Source: an uncultured Caldilineaceae bacterium
GTDB taxonomy: Bacteria; Chloroflexota; Anaerolineae; Caldilineales; Caldilineaceae
Direction: 5' to 3'
Assembly: GCA_951812725.1 (NCBI GenBank)
Contig: OX638330.1
Span: 5,063,405-5,127,404 of the forward strand
DNA length: 64,000 nt
Part shown: in pieces, positions 1-8,631 of the stretch
Layout of the letters: every line of letters begins with the position of its first letter
Numbering within the stretch: the stretch's first letter is position 1
Translations under genes and position numbers: made by a program
Notes under the pieces: generated by a model
What the model saw: only the letters and a program-made list of their open reading frames with translations
Told to the model about the DNA's origin: nothing
The model's database searches: none

Positions 1-16
1 GAAGGGCGCCGCTTCC

Positions 17-1243
17 ATGCTGGCCGGCGCGGCTGAGGCGGTCATTACGCGCGTGAAAGACAGGCCGGCTGTCTACGATGACCTGTTTGCGCGCGCATTG
101 GTTCTTGGCGCAGGCGGCGACCGGCTAGTCATCGTTGCGACAGACATGGGGACGTTCAGCGTCGAGTATGCAGACGAGCTTGTACGGCGCATCGAGCGGA
201 CAACGGATATCCCAAGCGGCAACATCATCATCACCACAACCCAGACACACAATGCGCCGGGCGTTGACGGGCGCGAAATGACGCCTGAGGCGGGCGAGTG
301 GCTGTTCGACTGCATTGCCGGGCTGGTGAAGCGCGCCAATGATGCGCTGCGGCCTTGCGTGCTGAACGTAGGCCGCGCGCCTGTGCAGCTCGGCTACAAC
401 CGGCGCCTGATGCAGGACGGCGAAATCGTGATGGCGCCGAATGCCGACGGCGCGATTGTGCCGTGGGTGGACGTTCTCGAGGCGAAGGATACGGACGGCA
501 GACGGATCGCGGTGCTCTTCTCGCACGCCGCCCATCCGGTGATCGTCCACTGGCTGAGCGAGGAGATCGGGCCGGACTTTCCGGGCTACGCGGTCAGGCA
601 TTTGCGCGACTTGCTGGCAAGAGAAGGTGAGCCGGAGGGCGTATTCATGTTCGCGCAAGGCTGTTGCGGCAACATCAACGGCCATCCTTTGCGCGGCGGT
701 TTCGGCGCGTGTGAAGCCGCCGGGCTCTCGCTGGCGTTTGCCGTCACGCAGGCGCTGGCCAACGCGCAGCCGGTTGCGCCTGGCGCGCTCAGAGCGCGCT
801 CGCTCGATCTGCCCCTTCCTTTGGAAGAGCCGCCGACGGCAGCCGAATGCAGGGCGGCGCTGGCGGAGGATCCGGACAGCACGCGCTTTCGCGAGCTGCT
901 GGCAGTTGCCGAGAGCGGCGAGCGGCAGGTTCATCCACTTTCGATGCGGGCGCTGGCCGTCGGCGACGCGCTGTGTTTGCTCACGTTTACTAGCGAGATG
1001 TTTGCCGAGTACCAGTTGTACGCAGATGCGGTGTCGCCATTCCGGCATACGTTTGTCTTCAGCCACACCAACGGGATAACGGGGTACGTGGCGACCGCAG
1101 AGGACTATGATTTGGGACCGGCCGGCGGCTACGAGTCATGGGGCCATCCAACGCGGAACCGACCCTGGCTGCCGCCGCAACCGCAGGCTGAACGGTTGGT
1201 CCATGGGGGGATCACGCGGCTTCTGGGCGAACTCTTGCGATAG
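17..1243 (+). CDS. Neutral/alkaline ceramidase-like hydrolase (N-terminal domain family)
   Basis: The protein resembles the N-terminal catalytic domain of neutral/alkaline non-lysosomal ceramidases, which are zinc amidases. Visible family features are the GAAEAVIT opening, ARALVL at about residue 25, the TQTHNAPG histidine motif at about 75, a second histidine cluster FSHAAHPV at about 170 and GCCGNING at about 215. At 408 residues it is much shorter than true ceramidases (about 650-700). The GDVSPN-type segment carrying the nucleophilic serine is replaced by GNING, so the substrate is uncertain and may be another amide or ester. No signal peptide is seen. The reading frame stays open upstream to the window edge, so the true start could lie outside. 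It precedes a repeat element and a catabolic operon. Confidence 0.7.
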   Translation: MLAGAAEAVITRVKDRPAVYDDLFARALVLGAGGDRLVIVATDMGTFSVEYADELVRRIERTTDIPSGNIIITTTQTHNAPGVDGREMTPEAGEWLFDCIAGLVKRANDALRPCVLNVGRAPVQLGYNRRLMQDGEIVMAPNADGAIVPWVDVLEAKDTDGRRIAVLFSHAAHPVIVHWLSEEIGPDFPGYAVRHLRDLLAREGEPEGVFMFAQGCCGNINGHPLRGGFGACEAAGLSLAFAVTQALANAQPVAPGALRARSLDLPLPLEEPPTAAECRAALAEDPDSTRFRELLAVAESGERQVHPLSMRALAVGDALCLLTFTSEMFAEYQLYADAVSPFRHTFVFSHTNGITGYVATAEDYDLGPAGGYESWGHPTRNRPWLPPQPQAERLVHGGITRLLGELLR

Positions 1244-1289
1244 AGGGCCCCGGTCGTTGAACGTTTACACACATTTTCTAGCACGATTT

Positions 1290-1582
1290 GTAACTCCTAA
1301 GCCATATACAGTGCCTGTCTTGACCAGCCCTTTATCCCTGCCGCCATTCAGGCAATCTGATTGCGTATTCGGTTGGCGGCAGCCACGTTACTGGAGCGGC
1401 GATGCTGGAATGAGCACACACGGTCGATGAGCGATGGTTTTGGAGGGGGGCGTTGCGGGGGCGCAGCCCCTGCACAAGGGAGGGCCGAAGGCCCGACCGC
1501 CCATATACAGGAAGTGCGGAGAGAGCAATCACCTTCGCTCGCCTCATTCAGGATCGCAATTTAGTCGTGGCCGAGTAGTTTC
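1290..1582 (-). repeat. MITE-like dispersed repeat, copy 1
   Basis: This 293-bp element begins GTAACTCCTAAGCC and ends with the inverted counterpart GGCCGAGTAGTTTC. It is flanked by CACGATTT (1282-1289) and CACGAATTT (1583-1591), an imperfect direct repeat that looks like an 8-bp target duplication. The core at 1444-1502 is GC-rich and forms two hairpins (GGGGC/GCCCC and GGGCC/GGCCC). It lies in inverse orientation relative to the copies at 7256, 41237 and 63810. It has no plausible coding capacity; short frames in it are by-products of the GC-rich core. Confidence 0.8.
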
Positions 1583-1629
1583 CACGAATTTACGAACACC
1601 CTTTTGCCAGTGATGGAGAATGAACCGCC

Positions 1630-2877
1630 ATGTCCAGCAAATCAAGGCCGGAGTTTGGGCCCTACTACATGCCCGACAAGTGGTGTCTGGATCGCTACAT
1701 GTACACCGAGGAGGTGCGCGGCACGCTCGATCTGCCCGACCGCTTCTATGTGCGCGACACCACGATCCGCGAGGGCGAGGAGACGCCCGGACTGTCGATG
1801 TCGACGCGAGACAAAGTGCTGATCGCCGAGAAGCTGTACGAGGCCGGCGTGCAGCAGGTTGATATCGGCTATGTCGGCGCGCAGCAGGCCCACTACGAGA
1901 CAGCCAAACTGATCAGGCGCGAGATCCCGGAATTGGCGATCACCGGCTTTGCCCGCGTCTGGTCGGCGGACTGGCAGAGGGACGTGGATCGATGCCAGGA
2001 GCTTGAAGTGGCGCAGGTCGACGTCCTCCAGCATCCGATCCTCATCTGGGCGTCGGATGAGCAGGTCATGGAGCTTGGCCCGGCCAGGGAGGCGCTGATC
2101 CCGCGCACGGTTGAAGTGATCGAGTATGCGAAGCGCTGCGGCCTGCGCGTGGCGTACGGTCACCCCGACGTATCGCGCACGCCGTGGGAGATTCTGCAGG
2201 AGTTTTACTCGGTGACGGCGCGGGCCGGCATCGACCTGCTGATCCTCTACGAAGACGGCTACGGATGCCCGCCGGGCGTGCAGCATCTTGTGCGCAAGAT
2301 ACGCAGTCTGGTCGACGTGCCGCTGATGATCCACTGCCATGACGATCTCGGTTTGGGCACGGCCAATGTGCTGACCGCGGTGGGCGCGGGCGCGGTAGCG
2401 GCCGATCTGGTCGTCAACGGGCTGGGGGACAAAGGCGGCCTCACCAAACTGGAGGAGGTCGTCGTCGCGCTGGAGACGCACTATGGCCTTTCCACGGGTA
2501 TCCGCCTGGAGAAGCTGACAGAGTTGTCCAAATTCGTTGAGGAAGTTACAGGTTTCAGGCGCCAGATCAATAAGCCGCTGGTGGGGGAAAACGCCTACAT
2601 TCACGAGGCTGAACTTCATGTCTACTGCATCGTCAAGGGCCTGTGGGAAGCAATGGAGGGCGTCCACCCGCACGTGATCGGGCAGGAGCGGACGGTCGTC
2701 TTCGGCAGCACGACTCTCCACGGCGAAGCGGTGCGCGCCCGATTGGACGTGACCGGGCATCGGTACAATTCGCAGGACGTTGAATCGATCCTGGACAAGC
2801 TGCGGGAGCGTTTGCAGACGCAGGCGTCCCTCACGCTGGAGGAGTTCGACGAGCTGGCGCGCACCGTGCTTCCTTAA
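1630..2877 (+). CDS. DRE-TIM metallolyase / 2-isopropylmalate (homocitrate) synthase-like protein
   Basis: This 415-residue protein is a pyruvate-carboxyltransferase (HMGL-like) TIM barrel. RDTTIREGEE at about residue 38 is the DRE-type signature that binds the divalent metal and orders the catalytic arginine. MIHCHDDLGLGTAN at about 232 supplies the metal-binding HxH pair, and NGLGDKGG at about 263 is the conserved glycine-rich loop. The C-terminal part is short, without the LeuA regulatory domain, so it could be a homocitrate, citramalate or HMG-CoA lyase type enzyme; exact substrate unknown. A GGAG lies 12 bp before the ATG. It heads an apparent operon with an epimerase and an SDR 38 and 57 bp apart, suggesting a shared degradation route. 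Confidence 0.85.
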   Translation: MSSKSRPEFGPYYMPDKWCLDRYMYTEEVRGTLDLPDRFYVRDTTIREGEETPGLSMSTRDKVLIAEKLYEAGVQQVDIGYVGAQQAHYETAKLIRREIPELAITGFARVWSADWQRDVDRCQELEVAQVDVLQHPILIWASDEQVMELGPAREALIPRTVEVIEYAKRCGLRVAYGHPDVSRTPWEILQEFYSVTARAGIDLLILYEDGYGCPPGVQHLVRKIRSLVDVPLMIHCHDDLGLGTANVLTAVGAGAVAADLVVNGLGDKGGLTKLEEVVVALETHYGLSTGIRLEKLTELSKFVEEVTGFRRQINKPLVGENAYIHEAELHVYCIVKGLWEAMEGVHPHVIGQERTVVFGSTTLHGEAVRARLDVTGHRYNSQDVESILDKLRERLQTQASLTLEEFDELARTVLP

Positions 2878-2915
2878 CACGCCATGAACAAGAAACCCAC
2901 TGTCAGGGAACTATT

Positions 2916-3845
2916 GTGTCCATTCTGATTTTAGGCGGAACCGGGCTGATCGGCTCAAGGTTGACCAGGCGTCTGCACAGCCTGGGCCAGCGCGTTATCT
3001 GCTTCGATCTCTATCCCGATTACAGCGCGGTGGCCGACCTCGACAGTGTGGAGATCGTCGTGGCAGACGTTACCCGTTTCGAGGACATCATCGCCGCGAT
3101 CCGGAAGTACGACGTGGAAAGGATCGTCAATCTCGCCTATATCCTGCCGCCGGAGTCCGAGGAGAAGCTGCAACTGGCGATGCGGGTAAACCAGATGGGC
3201 ATGAACAACGTATTCGAGGCGGCGCGGCTGATGGGTATTCAACGCGTCGTTTACGCCTCGACCATCGCCGTCTACGGTCTGCAGGACTCATTTGGCGACC
3301 GCCCGGTTACGGAGGATGATCACTGCTACCCTGTTACGGTCTACATGGCGCACAAATTATGGAATGAGTTCATGGCGGCCAAATACATGGAGCGCTACGG
3401 CATGCAGATTCCCGGATTGCGCATCGCCAACGTGGCCGCGCCGGGGCGGACGAAGGGCTTCTCTGCCTGGCAGAGCAAGTGTATCGACGAGCTGGCCGCG
3501 GGCAATCCATTCACGATTCCCTCGCGCCGCGATCAGAGGCTGCTCATCATTCATGTGGACGATACGGCGGACCTGTTTGCCGAACTCTGTTTGCAGGAGA
3601 AGCTGAACCACGCGGTCTACAATTCGCTGGCCTATGCGATCACGGCGCAGGAGTGGGCCGACGCCATCCAGGCGCACCTGCCGGATGCCAGGATCACGTT
3701 CGACGAATCGGCGCCCGACCAGCCCAATATTTTCAACTGGTCGACCCAGCGCATCGAGCGGGAGTTGAATGCACGAATTTCCCCGCTGGAGGAGGTAATC
3801 CGGCGGCACATTGATGAAGCGCTCGCGCGCGCGGCGAGAGTGTGA
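2916..3845 (+). CDS. NAD-dependent epimerase/dehydratase (extended SDR)
   Basis: The 309-residue protein has the N-terminal Rossmann glycine motif GGTGLIGS at about residue 7 and an acidic NAD-ribose position after the second strand (FDLYPD). The catalytic set is visible as STIAVYG around 115 and YMAHK around 145 (YxxxK). These fit UDP-sugar epimerases and related dehydratases; the substrate cannot be read from sequence. It starts at GTG with AGGGA about 8 bp upstream; no ATG start fits the family N-terminus. It sits between the metallolyase and the SDR gene, in the same orientation with short gaps. Confidence 0.88.
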   Translation: MSILILGGTGLIGSRLTRRLHSLGQRVICFDLYPDYSAVADLDSVEIVVADVTRFEDIIAAIRKYDVERIVNLAYILPPESEEKLQLAMRVNQMGMNNVFEAARLMGIQRVVYASTIAVYGLQDSFGDRPVTEDDHCYPVTVYMAHKLWNEFMAAKYMERYGMQIPGLRIANVAAPGRTKGFSAWQSKCIDELAAGNPFTIPSRRDQRLLIIHVDDTADLFAELCLQEKLNHAVYNSLAYAITAQEWADAIQAHLPDARITFDESAPDQPNIFNWSTQRIERELNARISPLEEVIRRHIDEALARAARV

Positions 3846-3902
3846 ATAGGAGAGGCAGCCTCGTTCAGCAGATCAGTTGCCTCGGCAAGGGTGGAGAAGG
3901 CG

Positions 3903-4685
3903 ATGCGTTTAGCGGACAAAGTCGCGGTGATTACCGGAGGCGCGCGTGGGATCGGCAAGGCGGTCAGTCTTGCGTTCGCCCGTGAGGGCGCGGACGTGGT
4001 GGTTGGTTACCATGCTTCCGCCGAGAAAGCGCGCCTGGTGCAGGGCGAGATTGAGGCCCTGGGGCGGAGGGCGCTGACCTGCCGGGCGGATGTCGCGAAC
4101 CGCTCCCAGGTGGAGCAGTTGATGCGTACAGCAGTCGAAACACTGGGACGGATCGATATTCTGGCCAATGTCGCCGGCATCACGCTGAGGTCGGCGATGG
4201 CGGAGCTGAGCGAGGAGGATTGGGACCGGGTGATTGACACCAATCTGAAGGGATCCTTCCTGTGCAGCCAGGCCGCGGCACAGTTTATGATTGGGCAGGG
4301 CGGCGGCAACATCATCAACATCGGTTCGGTTTCCGGCCTCGCTGCGCATTACAACAGGGGGGCGTACGGCCCCAGCAAGGCGGCGGTCGCCATGTTGTCC
4401 AAGGTGATGGCGGTGGAGTGGGCCGGGCACAATATCCGCGTAAACACGATCCATCCCGGCACGACCGAGACGGAGATGACCGCCTACTCCTACCCGACGG
4501 CGGAGATGCGCGCCAAACGGGAGCAGACGATCCCCTTGAACCGTTTTGTCCAGCCGGAGGAGGTTGCGGCCGCGGCCGTTTTTCTGGCATCGGAAGACGC
4601 CGCCGCGATCACCGGCCATTCGCTGGTCATTGACGGCGGGTTTCAGAACAGTCTTTTTCAACTGATGGAGCGTCTGCTGACGTAA
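3903..4685 (+). CDS. SDR family oxidoreductase (FabG-like)
   Basis: This is a classical short-chain dehydrogenase/reductase of 260 residues. The cofactor loop TGGARGIG lies at about residue 12, NVAG at about 90, the catalytic serine in NIGSVSG at about 142 and YGPSK at about 157. The PG motif (IHPGTTETEM) and C-terminal GHSLVIDGG are also present. The ATG at 3903 is chosen because GGAG sits 6 bp upstream; an in-frame GTG at 3891 would add four residues without a good ribosome binding site. It is the third gene of the operon and probably oxidises or reduces an intermediate made by its neighbours. Confidence 0.88.
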   Translation: MRLADKVAVITGGARGIGKAVSLAFAREGADVVVGYHASAEKARLVQGEIEALGRRALTCRADVANRSQVEQLMRTAVETLGRIDILANVAGITLRSAMAELSEEDWDRVIDTNLKGSFLCSQAAAQFMIGQGGGNIINIGSVSGLAAHYNRGAYGPSKAAVAMLSKVMAVEWAGHNIRVNTIHPGTTETEMTAYSYPTAEMRAKREQTIPLNRFVQPEEVAAAAVFLASEDAAAITGHSLVIDGGFQNSLFQLMERLLT

Positions 4686-4765
4686 GCGATCCCCGGCCAC
4701 ATCGCCGTACATCCCGACCACACCCTAAAAACGAGAAGAGAGTGGAGAAGAGTGAGGCGTGAGAG

Positions 4766-4816
4766 ACGCCTTCGCTCGCTTTGCTCATGGTCGCGGAATG
4801 ACTATAGTTGAGTTGC
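4766..4816 (-). repeat. Degenerate half of the MITE-like repeat
   Basis: The stretch CCTTCGCTCGCTTTGCTCAT and the following GGTCGCGGAATGACTATAGT match the terminal part of copy 1 (1531-1582) with several substitutions. The GC-rich core and the other terminus are missing. It lies in the 177-bp gap before the GH116-like gene, which otherwise shows nothing recognisable. Confidence 0.5.
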
Positions 4817-4862
4817 TATTACCGCAGATAAATTACTGCCCCAATTCGCTGAGGAGAGCCCG

Positions 4863-7241
4863 ATGAGCGACCGACTCTTTCCGCCCCACCTGCTCCATGC
4901 CAGCTGGCGCACTTTCGAGGCGGCCGGCTATGCGGAGCCCGTCACCGGCATCGTTTACCGCGGCGAGCCGCGGCCCACGTGCGGCATGCCGCTGGGCGGG
5001 CTGGATACCGGCTGCATCGATGTGGAGCCGAACGGGATGTACGGCTACAGCACGATCTTCAACCATTTGGTAGAGCCGCGGGCGCTGCTGAATTTGCCGA
5101 TGCTGGGGCTGGCCTGTCAGGACGAAGACGGCGCGGAAGGGGCCTGGATACTGATTTCCGACACGCTGGGCAAGCGGGACACGCCGCAGCCGAGCCAGAG
5201 CGCGGTGACCTTTCCGCCGACCGATTACGCGCCCCTGTTTGACGAAATCGGCCTTGCCGGCGCGGCCATCGCCGACTCGATCGACTATTGGGGACACTAT
5301 CCGATTTTGGACATGGAGTTTAACTGCGCGGCCCCGGTCAAGGTGGGTGTGCGGGCATGGTCGCCGTTCATCCCCGGCGACACGGAGGTTTCGATGGCGC
5401 CGGGCGCAGTGTTTGAGATCCGCCTGCGCAACCCGGAGGACACTGCACAGAGCGGGACGCTGGTATTCAACTTTCCTGGCTTCGGGCCGCAGGAGGGTGT
5501 GCAGCGGCGATCATTGACAGGCCCGCTGCCGGGTGTGCTGGTGGAGAGCGGGCGGCAGGGCGATGCCTGGGAGATGGCCTATGTGCTGGCCGTGGTGGAC
5601 GGGGACGCGGCGGTGACAGACGGGGGCGCGCTCGATGCGGACAAGGGGGCGTGGAGCCGCATCGCTGACGGGCTGCCGACGCCTTCTGCGCAGGACAGCG
5701 GCGCGGCGCTGGCGATTCCCTTTGACCTCGCCCCCGGCGCCGACTGCACGATGCGCGTGGTTCTGGCCTGGCATGCGCCGCACTGGCGCGCGGGCGGCGC
5801 GCCCTCGCACGAGGATACTGAACTTTTTACGCATATGTACGCGCGCCACTATCCGGATGCCCTGTCTACGGCCCGTTTTCTGGCCGGCAACCACGAGCAG
5901 CTTCTGGAGCGGGTGATCGCATGGCAGGAGGCGCTCTACGGTGCGGAGGAGGTGCCGGGCTGGCTGGCCGACGCGCTGATCAACAATCTGCATCTGGTCC
6001 CGGAGTGCAGCATCTGGGGCCAGGCGCAGCCGCCGATCGGGGCGTGGTGCGAGGAGGAGGACGGGCTTTTCGGGCTGAACGAGTGCCCGCGCGGCTGTCC
6101 GCAGATCGAGTGTCTGCCGTGCAGCTTTTACGGCAACATCCCGCTTGTTTATTTCTTCCCGGAGGCGGCGCTGTCGACGCTGCGGGGCTACAAGGCCTAC
6201 CAGTTTGAAGACGGACGGCCGCCGTGGATCTTCGGCGGCATTACGGCGACGGAGGAGGCGAACCGGCCCGGCTATGGCCTGAGCGCGCCGGATGTGGGCT
6301 ACCAGACGGTGCTCAACGGGGCCTGCTACGTCATCATGGTCGACCGCTACTGGCAGGTGTCGGGCGACGACGCGGTGCTGGCCGAGTTCTGGGATTCTCT
6401 CAAGCGCTGCAACGACTTTTCGATGAATCTGCGTCCTGCCTATGGCATGGCGCAGGTGATGGCGATGCCGACGCCGGGCACCGATACGCACGGGCTGGGC
6501 GATACCGAGTGGTTCGAGGCGCCGGAGCCGGGCTGGAAAGGTTACGTGACCCATGCCGGCGGCGTGCGCATGGCGCAGGTGCAGATCATGCGGCGCATGG
6601 CCGCGGCGATGGGGGACGAGGATTACCGGGCGCGCTGCGACGCCTGGCTGGAGGCGGGCGCGGCGGCGCTGGAGGAGCATCTGTGGGCGGGCGACTACTA
6701 TCTGAACTTCAACGAACCGGAGACGGGGCAGAAGTCCGACCTGATCTTCGGTTACCAGTTGGACGGGCAGTGGGTGACCGACTGGCACGGGGTCGCGGGC
6801 GCGTTCCCGGCGGCGCGGGTGGAGAGGACGCTGCAGACGGTGTCTGAGAACAACTGCGCGCTGAGCCAGTCGGGCGCGGTCAACTATGCCACCGCGGAGG
6901 GCGCGCCGGCCAAGGTGGGCGGCTACGGCACCTTCAGCTATTTCCCGCCGGAGCTGTACATGCTGGCGATGACCTACATGTATAACGGCCAGCAGGCGTT
7001 CGGCCGCGATCTGCTGCGGCGCTGCCTGGACAATATCAGCTGCCGATGGGGCTATACCTGGGACGCGCCCAACACGGTGCGCGGCGACGCGGACACGGGC
7101 CAGCGCGCGTTCGGGGCCGATTATTATCAGAATATGATGCTGTGGGCGGCGCCGGCCGCGCTTCTGAATGAGGATTTGACGGGTCCGATGCAGGCGGGCG
7201 GGTTGGTTGCGCGGGTGATCGAGGCGGGGCAGGGGGCGTAG
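4863..7241 (+). CDS. GH116-like glycoside hydrolase (GBA2 / DUF608-type)
   Basis: This 792-residue protein has the two-part layout of family GH116. An N-terminal beta-sandwich opens with GMPLGGLDTGCID at about residue 40. A C-terminal (alpha/alpha) barrel runs from about 355, with PGWLADALINNLHLVPECS, an acidic LNECPRGCPQIEC segment at about 405-415 and the terminal ADTGQRAFGADYYQNMM at about 750. GH116 enzymes act on beta-linked glucosides or xylosides, including glucosylceramide in the animal member. No signal peptide is seen, so a cytoplasmic site is likely. The nearby ceramidase-like gene makes a glycolipid substrate conceivable, but this is only context. Start: ATG with GAGGAGAG about 6 bp upstream. 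Confidence 0.72.
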   Translation: MSDRLFPPHLLHASWRTFEAAGYAEPVTGIVYRGEPRPTCGMPLGGLDTGCIDVEPNGMYGYSTIFNHLVEPRALLNLPMLGLACQDEDGAEGAWILISDTLGKRDTPQPSQSAVTFPPTDYAPLFDEIGLAGAAIADSIDYWGHYPILDMEFNCAAPVKVGVRAWSPFIPGDTEVSMAPGAVFEIRLRNPEDTAQSGTLVFNFPGFGPQEGVQRRSLTGPLPGVLVESGRQGDAWEMAYVLAVVDGDAAVTDGGALDADKGAWSRIADGLPTPSAQDSGAALAIPFDLAPGADCTMRVVLAWHAPHWRAGGAPSHEDTELFTHMYARHYPDALSTARFLAGNHEQLLERVIAWQEALYGAEEVPGWLADALINNLHLVPECSIWGQAQPPIGAWCEEEDGLFGLNECPRGCPQIECLPCSFYGNIPLVYFFPEAALSTLRGYKAYQFEDGRPPWIFGGITATEEANRPGYGLSAPDVGYQTVLNGACYVIMVDRYWQVSGDDAVLAEFWDSLKRCNDFSMNLRPAYGMAQVMAMPTPGTDTHGLGDTEWFEAPEPGWKGYVTHAGGVRMAQVQIMRRMAAAMGDEDYRARCDAWLEAGAAALEEHLWAGDYYLNFNEPETGQKSDLIFGYQLDGQWVTDWHGVAGAFPAARVERTLQTVSENNCALSQSGAVNYATAEGAPAKVGGYGTFSYFPPELYMLAMTYMYNGQQAFGRDLLRRCLDNISCRWGYTWDAPNTVRGDADTGQRAFGADYYQNMMLWAAPAALLNEDLTGPMQAGGLVARVIEAGQGA

Positions 7242-7255
7242 TTTCTAGTTTTTCG

Positions 7256-7540
7256 GTAACTACTCAGCCGCAACTGATTCGCAAACCTGTACGAGGGGAG
7301 CAAAGGTGTTCTTTCTCCCCTCATTGTTGTATTTTTGGCGGTCGGGCCTTCGGCCCTCCCTTGTGCAGGGGCTGCGCCCCCGCAACGCCCCCCTACAAAA
7401 ACATGCCTCACCGACCGTGTGCCTTCTTCGCAACGTGTCGGCTGGCGAGCATGGCCGCGGCTGTACACCAGTTGCGTCACCAAGAGCCTGAATGGTTCCA
7501 AGGATGACTGGCTGGTCAACTACTGTGGCTAAGTAGTTAC
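7256..7540 (+). repeat. MITE-like dispersed repeat, copy 2
   Basis: The 285-bp element begins GTAACTACTCAGCCGCAACT and ends CTGTGGCTAAGTAGTTAC, a clear terminal inverted repeat. The flanks GTTTTTCG (7248-7255) and GTTTTTAG (7541-7548) agree at six of eight positions, as expected of an aged target duplication. The GC-rich hairpin core is at 7337-7394. It fills most of the gap between the convergent GH116-like and PhyH genes; the remaining 7541-7711 shows nothing recognisable. Confidence 0.82.
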
Positions 7541-7711
7541 GTTTTTAGTGGGCGCTCCGCTCGGAACCTGAGAATGTGGGAAGAAGCCGGCGGACTCTTG
7601 GCCGGTTTGGCTCACCTTCGAACCTGGCCACGATAATGAGAAACACTGTTGTTCGGCTCACCCAGGGTCGGGCATTTGCTGTGGCTTAGCAGGCACCCAG
7701 AAACTTACAAC

Positions 7712-8623
7712 CTACGAGGCGTAGCCGTCCCGGTTTTGCTTGCGCCAGTCCGGCAGATAGCCGCGCTCGCTGGCGAAGCCGTAGGAGGGGCCGATCTGGC
7801 TGGGGTGGGACCAGGGCCAGTCCTGGCCGCCGATGATGCGGTATTCTTCTCCCCTGCCGCAGAGCCAGTAAAACATGTGGGCGACGTAGCGCGCTTGGTC
7901 GTGGCCGCCGTAGTAGGCGCGCTGGAAATCGAACTCGGGCTCGGTGATCCAGTCTCTCTGGGGCGGGACGGTGCGCCAGTAGTTGTATTTGAGCATGTGG
8001 CGCGTGCCCTTGGCGGTGGAGAGGCCGCGGCGGTGGAGGATACTATGGTGGTGGATGCCGATGGTGCCGGCGGGGCCGTCGGCAAAGACGCCGCCCTCGT
8101 CATCGGCGCGTTTGGTGGGCATGATGTGAGTGCCGGGCACCAGTTCTGTCGGGCCCAGTTCGACGGGTGTATCCTGGGGAAAGTAGAAGACCTCGACGAA
8201 GTTGAGCTCGGGGCCGAAGATGTGGTCGGCGTCGTTGTGCCAGTGCTGCGCGGGCATGGGGCATTCGACGCGATGGAGGCTGGCGAGGACGGGCAGACCG
8301 ACGTTGCGGCCCAGCAACGAGCGCATGATGCCGACCACCTGTGGATTGAGCAGGACGTGCTCAACATACCAGTCCTCGAGGAAGATCGTGCTGGGCGCGT
8401 GGGAGAAGCGGATCTGTTCGAGGTCGGCCTCGGTCATGCCGTCGGGGATGTAGCTGGGGTTGGCCGGAATCTTGCCTTCCAGATAGTCGCAGGTGCGGCG
8501 GTTGATCTCATCCGGCACGGCGCCCCGCAGCAGCAGATGGCCCTCGCGGCAGAAATCGAGCACCTGCGAGTCGGTCAGGGTCGGTTCACCGTCGAAGGTG
8601 TGATTGGCTTTGTCGTGGATCAT
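7712..8623 (-). CDS. Phytanoyl-CoA dioxygenase (PhyH) family protein, downstream tandem copy
   Basis: This 303-residue protein is an Fe(II)/2-oxoglutarate oxygenase of the PhyH family. The facial triad is visible as H129 and D131 in HWHNDADH plus a distal histidine in GIHHHSILHRRG (191-197). R208 in TRHMLKYNYWR is placed to bind 2-oxoglutarate. Such enzymes hydroxylate small organic molecules; the substrate is unknown. It starts 8 bp after the stop of its near-identical upstream neighbour (same length, same motifs), so the pair arose by tandem duplication and is probably co-transcribed. Its own ribosome binding site is weak. Confidence 0.9.
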   Translation of the reverse strand: MIHDKANHTFDGEPTLTDSQVLDFCREGHLLLRGAVPDEINRRTCDYLEGKIPANPSYIPDGMTEADLEQIRFSHAPSTIFLEDWYVEHVLLNPQVVGIMRSLLGRNVGLPVLASLHRVECPMPAQHWHNDADHIFGPELNFVEVFYFPQDTPVELGPTELVPGTHIMPTKRADDEGGVFADGPAGTIGIHHHSILHRRGLSTAKGTRHMLKYNYWRTVPPQRDWITEPEFDFQRAYYGGHDQARYVAHMFYWLCGRGEEYRIIGGQDWPWSHPSQIGPSYGFASERGYLPDWRKQNRDGYAS

Positions 8624-8631
8624 CTCGTTGC

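Noticed and set aside
1290..1582. Mobilisation of the MITE-like repeat by the local IS1595 element
   Set aside because: Both make 8-bp target duplications and share a G-AACTAC-like tip, but the inverted repeats differ beyond that, so the link is not supported.
5511..6788. Long antisense frame opposite the GH116-like gene
   Set aside because: It is rich in Arg, His and Pro and has no family features; it is a shadow of the GC-rich sense gene. The same holds for long antisense frames opposite the genes at 23379, 34237, 47963 and 61133.
7306..7491. Short frames inside the MITE-like repeats
   Set aside because: They recur in every copy only because the GC-rich core (Pro/Ala/Arg/Leu codons in all frames) is conserved; no ribosome binding sites or family features.
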